8,929 nt of DNA from Crocinitomicaceae bacterium (GTDB taxonomy: Bacteria; Bacteroidota; Bacteroidia; Flavobacteriales_D; Crocinitomicaceae). The notes under the pieces were generated by a model. It did no database searches. It worked only from the letters and a program-made list of their open reading frames with translations, and was not told where the DNA came from. Positions 1-5,665 of the stretch are shown here, piece after piece. The position numbers and the translations under genes were made by a program. Numbering within the stretch: position 1 is the first letter of the stretch; each line of letters starts with the position of its first letter. The stretch is from the NCBI GenBank assembly GCA_002696025.1, contig NZQU01000090.1:1-8929 (forward strand). The letters are read 5' to 3'.

Positions 1-2177
1 TTTTCTGCAGCAGAAATATCAAAACTGTTTGTATCCTGTTGGTCAATCATACTTAGAGGACCAATGTTATATTCCCAATGGCTAAATGCAAATCCATTTT
101 CTGGCTTTGCAATAATATTTGTAGCTATTCCACCAAAATAATCAGCGGTCCATGGGTAGTATGGTGCCCAAACTGAATTAACCTTAATTTCTCCTGCATT
201 TGCAGGACTAACATCAAATGTAGCAGCATATGGGCCTATCAAATCATAGCAGTTAATTAAACCTGCCGCCAAAGCAGCACACCTATCTTCAATAAAATCT
301 CGCATCAATTGAACATTTGCTTGCCATCCAGCATATGTACCTCCCCATTTTGCAATTTGATCAGGCATTTCGGGGTCAATTACCAAAACCATACTGTCAA
401 GCATAGCCAACATCGAATCACATGAAAAATGAGTATTCACTAAATCAATGTATCTTGCTATGTAATATTGTTCAACATCTGGATTTTCATTTATTAACTT
501 ACTAAGTATTTCTGTATGCCCCTCTCCACCAGGATCTGGAAGATTTTCCGCATTACATGGATCTGCATTTGCTGTCACATCTGGGATTCCTGTATAATTT
601 GTATAGTGACCAAAGGAAGCATCCATATCCCAAAGCGTATATCTCCATTTTTTCTTAGTCCCATTTAAATTAGTCCCTCTCCACCAAGCAGTATTCCAGT
701 TTAACCAATCTTTATTTACGATATAAGAATTGAACATAAAGTAATCACACAAAGACTTCCAATTAAGAAGACTGTCTACATAACTAAATAATGCTGGGTC
801 TCCCATATTATTTCCTGCCACATAGGCTCTCAAAGAATTCCAATCATTGGTTGCATTTGCACCACCATATTGTTGCCAAGTAGCGCCCCAAGTTTTCAAG
901 TAATAAAGATCATATTTATCTTGGTTGTAGTAATAATCTGTATAATCATGATTCATTGCTTTTTCTCTAATTTCATAAACCCCCCAATATTGGCCATTTA
1001 TATATACAACGCAAGATCTAGAAGTTCTTTCATCTAACCTCATGTTCGCCTTTATAGATAATGTATGAACAAATGCATCTCTAATATGAGCCCCTGTTGT
1101 TTCTTCTGGATAATTATCACTCGCTGCTGGTTTTAAAATCACCCTTTGATGCTTTGGCCTTGGAGAATTATTAAAAATTTGATGATTTATTCTTCCGTTA
1201 TGCCCATACTGATCCCGCATAATAAAATCAAAACCTCTTTGATCATAGGCCCATGAATCATTACCATGCTTATTAAAATCACCCTCTCCTTCGTCAATAA
1301 AACTACCGTCTTCTTCAAATAACTCAAAAGCTCCAACGGGTGTAATCTGATTACCCAAAACCAATTGCATAACTCCCTGACCGCTTACCGAAACAACTGG
1401 AACCGTATGTGTTACATCAATAAAATAAGAATTAGTTTCCGTAAAAGATGGCTCATTAACACCAAATGCTACAGCACGAATTACTGTTGTTGAAGAAATA
1501 TTAATGGGACCACTGTATAATGTTGAAGCAGTAGTTGGTTCAGAACCATCTGTAGTATATCTGATATTTGCTGAAGGATCCGCACATGAAATGCTTAAAT
1601 TTTGAGAACCCACATAAAAACCAGGAGCCAAATCAAAAACAGGTTTTGGAGTATAAAAATCTTGAGCTCCAGAATTTGGTGCCCCTGGAGTTGGCACTGT
1701 AAATAGCTTGAAGTCTATCGCTCCATCTGTTGACCTGCCTACAGAGTGGTCTTCCTTTGTAAAATGAACAATTTTAAATGAGTCGATAACACTGCCTACA
1801 TCATTTGATAATATGATCCAATCATTTTCAGTTTGAGACAAGCCAAAACTCGTATGAATTTCTCCTCCTCCTGTTACCTCTCCTCTTTTAGAACAATAAA
1901 TCAAAGTGTACCCTCCAGCAGTTACTGATCCACTTGGAATTTGCCATTTGGTTAAATTGGAAGATTTATCAGAAATGTACCAATTGCTAATATCTACATT
2001 AGATGCGCCAGGATTATGTATTTCAATCCAATCCTCATAATCACCATAAGAATTGGTTTGGATATTTCTGTTTGAAGTAGAATATTCGTTGATAATTAAT
2101 TGTGAAAAAGCGGACTGTCTAAAAACAAAACAAATCGCAAAAATAGAAAGGGTAATAAAAGAAAGTTTAAGTCTCAT
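1..2177 (-). CDS. Secreted multidomain CotH kinase-like protein with lamin-tail domain (3' end outside window)
   Basis: This frame is open for 725 codons from the ATG at 2177 to the window edge, so the C-terminus is missing. Residues 1-26 form a signal peptide ending AFSQ. About 27-168 resemble a lamin-tail domain (start LIINEYS; DYEDWIEIHNPG at 47-57; end VPTPGAPN). About 178-250 resemble a chitobiase/hexosaminidase C-terminal domain, with YTTDGSEPT at 207-215. About 259-640 match the CotH domain: LKPAASDN, then NGQYWGVYE at 394-402, NKDW at 488-491, and LWDMDASFG with the paired aspartates D517 and D519 that would bind metal. The last 65 residues (KPENGFAFSHWEY) resemble an InlB-type beta repeat. 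CotH of Bacillus spores is a protein kinase; the role of secreted Bacteroidota members with LTD domains is not established. A type IX secretion C-terminal domain may lie beyond the edge, but this cannot be seen. The gene is single and divergent from the lipoprotein gene. Confidence 0.9.
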   Translation of the reverse strand, partial: MRLKLSFITLSIFAICFVFRQSAFSQLIINEYSTSNRNIQTNSYGDYEDWIEIHNPGASNVDISNWYISDKSSNLTKWQIPSGSVTAGGYTLIYCSKRGEVTGGGEIHTSFGLSQTENDWIILSNDVGSVIDSFKIVHFTKEDHSVGRSTDGAIDFKLFTVPTPGAPNSGAQDFYTPKPVFDLAPGFYVGSQNLSISCADPSANIRYTTDGSEPTTASTLYSGPINISSTTVIRAVAFGVNEPSFTETNSYFIDVTHTVPVVSVSGQGVMQLVLGNQITPVGAFELFEEDGSFIDEGEGDFNKHGNDSWAYDQRGFDFIMRDQYGHNGRINHQIFNNSPRPKHQRVILKPAASDNYPEETTGAHIRDAFVHTLSIKANMRLDERTSRSCVVYINGQYWGVYEIREKAMNHDYTDYYYNQDKYDLYYLKTWGATWQQYGGANATNDWNSLRAYVAGNNMGDPALFSYVDSLLNWKSLCDYFMFNSYIVNKDWLNWNTAWWRGTNLNGTKKKWRYTLWDMDASFGHYTNYTGIPDVTANADPCNAENLPDPGGEGHTEILSKLINENPDVEQYYIARYIDLVNTHFSCDSMLAMLDSMVLVIDPEMPDQIAKWGGTYAGWQANVQLMRDFIEDRCAALAAGLINCYDLIGPYAATFDVSPANAGEIKVNSVWAPYYPWTADYFGGIATNIIAKPENGFAFSHWEYNIGPLSMIDQQDTNSFDISAAE

Positions 2178-2192
2178 GATAAAGTAATCGTA

Positions 2193-2240
2193 TAAATATA
2201 ATCTTTATTCTTATTGATATTAACGAAAAAACCAAGAATA
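2193..2240 (-). promoter_or_regulatory. Candidate promoter region of the CotH gene
   Basis: Reading the minus strand, two octamers each miss the Bacteroidota -7 consensus TAnnTTTG by one base: TATATTTA at 2200-2193 (15 nt before the ATG) and TATTCTTG at 2240-2233 (55 nt before it). Neither has a convincing -33 TTTG. The rest of the 181-nt divergent gap (2178-2358) is AT-rich, and apart from these and the opposing box at 2328 I see nothing in it. Confidence 0.2.
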
Positions 2241-2327
2241 TGTTCTGCTTTTTCTATCATTTAGACGACATTTACAATATATTGGTTGGTTACAAAACAT
2301 TTAATTCTTATAAATAATCAATAATTA

Positions 2328-2335
2328 TATCTTTG
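2328..2335 (+). promoter_or_regulatory. -7 promoter element of the lipoprotein/DUF2490 operon
   Basis: TATCTTTG is an exact match to the Bacteroidota primary sigma -7 motif TAnnTTTG. It ends 23 nt before the ATG at 2359, which would leave a leader of about 17-20 nt. No good -33 TTTG is visible. The same octamer precedes two other plus-strand genes in this window. Confidence 0.55.
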
Positions 2336-2358
2336 TGTTAAAATAATATTAAAACAAT

Positions 2359-2760
2359 ATGAACTCTAAATTAACCATCTACACACTATCCCTATTTATT
2401 CTTTTTATCTTTTCATCTTGCAACAAAATAGAAGGAGAAGGTGGAGCAGCAACAATTAAAGGAAAAATTACCGTACAAGATTATAACAATGCAGGAACAA
2501 CCTTACAAGACACATACCCAGGTGCTGATCGAGATGTTTATATTGTTTATGGAAATGAAAATACTTTTTATGACAATGATATAAAAACAAGTTATGATGG
2601 TAGTTTTGAATTTAGGTATTTACAAAAAGGCAACTACCAAATCTTTGTTTATGAGGAAGTTCAAGGGGCTGACCATGACACCGTTATAGTATATCCTGTT
2701 TCCATTTCAGAAAAAAAGCAAGTATTTGATTTAGGAGAAATTATTGTAAGAAGATATTGA
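2359..2760 (+). CDS. Small predicted lipoprotein with carboxypeptidase-regulatory/Cna-B-like fold
   Basis: This 133-residue protein has a type II signal peptide: K4, a hydrophobic stretch at 5-18 and the lipobox FSSC, with C21 as the lipidated cysteine. The mature start CNKIEGEGG is acidic. In flavobacteria acidic residues near the cysteine can favour surface display, but this is weak evidence here. The mature part is a short beta-rich domain: TIKGKITV near 33-40, DVYIVYG near 59-65, then YDGSFEFRYLQKGNYQIFVY near 79-98. That 'G.F.F..L..G.Y.v.v' pattern is typical of carboxypeptidase-regulatory-like or Cna-B-like beta-sandwich domains. No enzymatic motif is visible. Its TGA stop overlaps the ATG of the next gene (TGATG), so the two are probably translated together. 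Ligand and function are unknown. Confidence 0.8.
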   Translation: MNSKLTIYTLSLFILFIFSSCNKIEGEGGAATIKGKITVQDYNNAGTTLQDTYPGADRDVYIVYGNENTFYDNDIKTSYDGSFEFRYLQKGNYQIFVYEEVQGADHDTVIVYPVSISEKKQVFDLGEIIVRRY

Positions 2761-3449
2761 TGAAAAATCTAATTTTCACATCTTTTTTTCTTTTTTCAAT
2801 TGGTTTTTGTGTCCATTCTCAAAACAATGGACAATTATGGCTTGAAACAGGATTAAAAACTAAAATTACAAGAGATTTGGCTATAAATGCTGAACTCAAC
2901 AACAGAATTGGAAACAATGGCCTAAGCACCTCCTTTACGCAGCTTAGTGTAAAATATAAAGTTTTTAAATGGCTTAGTGCCTCACTTGACTACCGAATCA
3001 TTTCAAAAAAGCAAGAAAACACAAATTATCTAAACTCTAATAGAATCAACGCAAATTTAGGCTTATCACATAAGCAAAATCGATTTTATGGCAACTTCAG
3101 ACTAAGATATCAATATGCATATGGCAGAATATTTAACAGTAACTACGAACCAGATTTTGACAATGCCATTAGATTTAGACCAAGAATTAAATACGACATC
3201 GAAAATAGCATCTTTACCCCTCACCTTTCCACTGAATTTTATTACAATCCAACGCATGGGCCTCTTGGAAAACGGTTTAATAAAATAAGAACTGCTGTTG
3301 GGGTTGATTTTGAAATAGACGGACCCCATGAATTTGGTCTCCAATTTATCTACGATAAAAAAATAAACCTTCCAGATCCCACAAATTATTTGATTCTCAA
3401 GCTTTCATATGCTTATAAAATAGCTTTTTACAAAAAAAACAAACGCTAA
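2760..3449 (+). CDS. DUF2490 family outer-membrane beta-barrel protein
   Basis: This 229-residue protein starts at the ATG at 2760, one base inside the upstream TGA stop. A TTG at 2757 would add one residue but is the less likely start. Residues 1-21 are a signal peptide ending VHSQ. The remainder alternates hydrophobic/aromatic and polar residues in the manner of a transmembrane beta-barrel: QLWLETGLKTKI, LSVKYKVFKWLSASLDYRI, FRLRYQYAYGRIF, FRPRIKYDI, STEFYYNP and a final strand YLILKLSYAY. The opening 'Q.WLE.G...ki...l.i..el..R', the central R.R/D-N pattern and the length (about 220-240) fit DUF2490, a family of uncharacterised Bacteroidota outer-membrane proteins. The upstream lipoprotein is a plausible partner at the outer membrane, by inference from coupling only. 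Its last four bases overlap the last four of the convergent gene. Confidence 0.8.
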   Translation: MKNLIFTSFFLFSIGFCVHSQNNGQLWLETGLKTKITRDLAINAELNNRIGNNGLSTSFTQLSVKYKVFKWLSASLDYRIISKKQENTNYLNSNRINANLGLSHKQNRFYGNFRLRYQYAYGRIFNSNYEPDFDNAIRFRPRIKYDIENSIFTPHLSTEFYYNPTHGPLGKRFNKIRTAVGVDFEIDGPHEFGLQFIYDKKINLPDPTNYLILKLSYAYKIAFYKKNKR

Positions 3450-3466
3450 TTATCGATTTGTTTTTT
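3434..3466. terminator. Possible bidirectional terminator hairpin across two convergent stop codons
   Basis: The left arm AAAAAACAAACG (3434-3445) pairs with the right arm CG-TTTGTTTTTT (3454-3466, with A3456 bulged). The 8-nt loop 3446-3453 contains the stop codons of both converging genes. Each strand therefore reads an A-tract, a small CG core and a T-tract, as expected for a bidirectional intrinsic terminator. Only three GC pairs support the stem, and both arms also encode lysine-rich C-termini, so chance is possible. Confidence 0.35.
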
Positions 3467-3832
3467 CTGAATTTTAATCATTAATACAGAATGCAAAATC
3501 AGGTAGGCAATAAAAATTATGAGCTGGTGAAAAACGAATTCTTTTGAGTTTTTAAATACATAGGATTCATATAGCAAAACAGACATCATAAATAACATTT
3601 GAAATGTAATCATGATTAAAAAGCGCACGACAAACTCGCTTTTTTTAAGGCCAAAAGATGGCAAAATAATAATACTTGAGAATAGTGCAAGGGTGAAAAG
3701 AAAGCCAATAAAAATATAGTACTTATCTATTAAGTCCTTAAAAAAACCTGACAAATAAAAAGCCCCATAAAATAAAGAGATAAAAAGCGTAATAAAAAAT
3801 GATTTAAATTGATATTCAGATCTAACAGTCAT
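3446..3832 (-). CDS. Four-helix membrane protein, AtpI-like (ATP synthase-associated)
   Basis: This 128-residue integral membrane protein has four predicted helices at about 11-30, 39-60, 68-88 and 100-119, separated by short charged loops (KDLIDK, LKKSE, ESYVFKNSKE), and a basic tail KIQKKQIDN. I see no catalytic motif. Size, four-helix topology and position directly after an AtpZ-type gene match the poorly conserved membrane protein that commonly lies between atpZ and atpB in Bacteroidota ATP synthase clusters. Proteins of the AtpI/AtpZ group are thought to help assemble the Fo c-ring or handle Mg2+/Ca2+. The identification rests on context and topology more than on sequence. The ATG follows the AtpZ stop with no intervening base. 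No atpB follows: the gene ends in a 4-nt overlap with the convergent DUF2490 gene. Confidence 0.7.
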   Translation of the reverse strand: MTVRSEYQFKSFFITLFISLFYGAFYLSGFFKDLIDKYYIFIGFLFTLALFSSIIILPSFGLKKSEFVVRFLIMITFQMLFMMSVLLYESYVFKNSKEFVFHQLIIFIAYLILHSVLMIKIQKKQIDN

Positions 3833-4060
3833 TTATTTATTCATTTTAATCACTTCCCTTATTACCAAAACCAGTGAAGAAATAACACCAAACAAAGACA
3901 ATGATAAGGTCCACCATTGAATGTCAGAATTTTGAGACATATCCAAATATGTTCCCAACCAAGTAAAAAATGCAATAATAACTCCCATCTGAATTCCCAG
4001 AGAAGAAAATTTTAAATATTTACTTAATTGCTTATTCCTATTTGATTTTTGTTCTCCCAT
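3833..4060 (-). CDS. atpZ: AtpZ/AtpI family protein
   Basis: This 75-residue membrane protein has a polar, basic N-terminus (residues 1-17) and two helices at about 19-38 and 48-68. Helix 1 carries the small-residue pattern G22-x3-G26 and ends GTYLD (D40), as in AtpZ-type proteins with their 'G..lG..lD' helix hairpin. Members are usually encoded just before the F1Fo ATP synthase genes and are thought to assist ATP synthase assembly or function in the inner membrane. Here the ATG shares one base with the TAA stop of the dioxygenase gene (TAATG), and the stop directly abuts the next ATG. The three genes therefore form one tightly coupled operon. The family call is good; the exact role is inferred. 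Confidence 0.75.
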   Translation of the reverse strand: MGEQKSNRNKQLSKYLKFSSLGIQMGVIIAFFTWLGTYLDMSQNSDIQWWTLSLSLFGVISSLVLVIREVIKMNK

Positions 4061-4584
4061 TAGGCAAACCTTTCATCCACCTTCATCACATCACCACATT
4101 TATCACAAGTACGCATTTTTTCTGATCTGTAATACTCCTTAAATCGTGAAATAAAATCCGTCTCTATATTGTCAAGTTTAAATTTGTATGTTTTCAATGA
4201 ATGATTACAAGAATCACAAAACCACATTAAACCATCTTCTAAATCCCTGCCTTTTCTAACAAGCTCTATTACTAAGCCAACAGTATTAGGCCCTCTCATT
4301 GGTGAATGAGGAATTTTAGCTGGAAGCAAAAACATTTCCCCCTCTCTGATAATAATATCTTTTGGTTTTCCATCTTCCTGAATACGAACCGTAATATCTC
4401 CTTCTATCTGATAAAACAACTCCTCACTTTCATTGTAATGATAATCTTTTCGCGCGTTTGGCCCACCAACTACCATGACAATAAAATCTCCAGCTTCTAC
4501 ATACAAGTTTTTATTCCCAACAGGAGGCTTTAATAAATCTCTATTTTCTTCAATCCATTTTTGAAGGTTAAAAGGCATTAACAT
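4060..4584 (-). CDS. nbaC: 3-hydroxyanthranilate 3,4-dioxygenase
   Basis: This is a cytosolic Fe(II) dioxygenase (EC 1.13.11.6). It opens the ring of 3-hydroxyanthranilate to 2-amino-3-carboxymuconate semialdehyde, which cyclises to quinolinate, the NAD precursor of the kynurenine route. The 174-residue cupin has the iron ligands H49, E55 and H93 at exactly the spacing (6 and 38) of the Ralstonia enzyme (H51, E57, H95). The substrate arginines are R45 and R97, and E107 is probably the active-site glutamate. The second metal site is complete: C123-x2-C126 and C160-x2-C163, as in bacterial and not animal members. The protein starts at ATG 4584, or at ATG 4578 two codons later (MPFNLQKW). It is first in an operon with the AtpZ- and AtpI-like genes. 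No other kynurenine-pathway gene is in the window. Confidence 0.95.
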   Translation of the reverse strand: MLMPFNLQKWIEENRDLLKPPVGNKNLYVEAGDFIVMVVGGPNARKDYHYNESEELFYQIEGDITVRIQEDGKPKDIIIREGEMFLLPAKIPHSPMRGPNTVGLVIELVRKGRDLEDGLMWFCDSCNHSLKTYKFKLDNIETDFISRFKEYYRSEKMRTCDKCGDVMKVDERFA

Positions 4585-4608
4585 AGCTAAGTTTTTTAAA
4601 TGATTTGA

Positions 4609-4616
4609 TAAAGATA
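4609..4616 (-). promoter_or_regulatory. Candidate -7 element of the nbaC operon
   Basis: The minus strand reads TATCTTTA at 4616-4609, one mismatch from TAnnTTTG and from the exact TATCTTTG boxes of the plus-strand genes. It ends 24 nt before the ATG at 4584, a spacing like that of the box at 2328. No -33 element is evident. Confidence 0.35.
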
Positions 4617-4661
4617 AAAAAAACGATTGAGCACAAAGTTTATTTCAAAATATAGATTCCT

Positions 4662-4669
4662 TATCTTTG
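4662..4669 (+). promoter_or_regulatory. -7 promoter element of the dihydrouridine synthase gene
   Basis: TATCTTTG matches TAnnTTTG exactly and ends only 5 nt before the preferred GTG start at 4675. With a transcription start a few bases downstream of the box, the mRNA would begin at or next to the start codon. A weak -33 candidate (GTTTA, 4638-4642) lies at the right distance. Confidence 0.5.
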
Positions 4670-4674
4670 CGGCT

Positions 4675-5664
4675 GTGGTTAAGATAAGAAATATTGATTT
4701 GGGGGATTTCCCCATCCTTTTGGCACCTATGGAAGATGTTAGTGACCCACCATTTCGAGCACTGTGCAAAAAGAATGGTGCAGACCTTATGTACACTGAG
4801 TTTATTTCTTCTGAAGGCCTTATTAGAGATGCAGCAAAAAGCATGCAAAAGCTTGACATATATGAATACGAAAGACCCATTGGAATTCAGGTTTTTGGAT
4901 CAGAAATTGACAGCATGAAGGAAGCCACAAAAGTCATTGAGAAAACAAATCCAGACATCATTGACATCAATTATGGCTGTCCTGTAAAAAAAGTTGCTTG
5001 TAAAGGTGCTGGGGCAGGGATTCTGCAAGACATTCCAAAAATGGTTAAAATGACAGCAGAAATTGTGAAGTCAACAAGCCTTCCTGTTACTGTTAAAACA
5101 AGACTTGGGTGGGATGATCAAACAAAATTCATTGTTGATGTGGCAGAAAGACTTCAAGATGTGGGAATTGAAGCCATTTCAATTCATGGCAGAACAAGAA
5201 AACAAATGTATAAGGGAGAGGCGGACTGGTCTCTAATTAGAGACGTAAAAAACAATCAGAGAATGCACATCCCGGTCTTTGGAAATGGGGATATAAATTC
5301 ACCTGAAAAAGCCCTTAAATATAAAAATGAATATGGTGTTGATGGACTTATGATTGGAAGAGCAAGCATTGGCTATCCTTGGATTTTTAACGAAATTAAA
5401 CATTATTTAAAAACGCAAACACATCTGGATAAACCTGAGTTAAAAGAAAGAGTAGATGTGGTACGACAACACCTAAACATGAGTGTAAAATGGAAAGGAG
5501 AGTCCCTTGGAATTGTTGAAATGAGACGGCATTATGGAAACTATTTTAGAGGGTATAAGCACTTCAAACAATACAGAATTAAATTAGTAACCTCATTTGA
5601 TATAAATGAGCTTCGTGATACGCTTTGTGAGATAGAAGAAAATGAAGCGATTCTGAGCATTTAA
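4675..5664 (+). CDS. dusB: tRNA-dihydrouridine synthase (DusB-type)
   Basis: This FMN enzyme uses NADPH to reduce specific uridines in tRNA to dihydrouridine. From GTG 4675 it is 329 residues, a normal Dus length. The TIM-barrel part shows LLAPMEDVSDPPFR (FMN-binding first strand), YTEFISSEGL, INYGCPVKK with the catalytic cysteine C102, KGAGAGIL, VKTRLGW, ISIHGRTRKQMYKGEADW, VFGNGD and MIGRASIGYPW, all FMN/tRNA-site motifs in the usual order. The C-terminal helical domain (about 255-329) includes EMRRHYGNYFRGYKHFK, which contacts tRNA. The GTG is chosen because family members start M-V-K-I-x-N-I and because the promoter box at 4662-4669 would otherwise lie inside the coding region. A TTG at 4627 is in frame but adds an unrelated N-terminus. 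The gene is single and ends 1 nt from the convergent antiporter gene. The DusB label follows general Bacteroidota usage; the target uridine is unknown. Confidence 0.93.
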   Translation: MVKIRNIDLGDFPILLAPMEDVSDPPFRALCKKNGADLMYTEFISSEGLIRDAAKSMQKLDIYEYERPIGIQVFGSEIDSMKEATKVIEKTNPDIIDINYGCPVKKVACKGAGAGILQDIPKMVKMTAEIVKSTSLPVTVKTRLGWDDQTKFIVDVAERLQDVGIEAISIHGRTRKQMYKGEADWSLIRDVKNNQRMHIPVFGNGDINSPEKALKYKNEYGVDGLMIGRASIGYPWIFNEIKHYLKTQTHLDKPELKERVDVVRQHLNMSVKWKGESLGIVEMRRHYGNYFRGYKHFKQYRIKLVTSFDINELRDTLCEIEENEAILSI

Positions 5665-5665
5665 A

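Noticed and set aside
2178..2358. Divergent gap searched for an RNA gene, riboswitch or repeat
   Set aside because: No stable hairpin, repeat or small open frame with support was found; only promoter-like boxes are visible.
3102..3344. Minus-strand open frame of 80 codons inside the DUF2490 gene
   Set aside because: It lies wholly antisense to a gene with a clear signal peptide and barrel pattern. Its product has no recognisable domain and a composition expected of a shadow frame.
4306..4533. Plus-strand open frame antisense to the dioxygenase gene
   Set aside because: The opposite strand encodes all metal and substrate residues of 3-hydroxyanthranilate dioxygenase, and this frame shows no domain or promoter.
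4701..4713. Short hairpin GGGGA-TT-TCCCC just after the Dus start
   Set aside because: It encodes the conserved L-G-D-F-P residues and the stem is only five pairs. No T-tract follows, and a regulatory role would be speculation.
4596..4918. Several open frames (both strands) over the start of the dihydrouridine synthase gene
   Set aside because: All overlap the conserved FMN-binding N-terminus of Dus in other frames and resemble no known protein.
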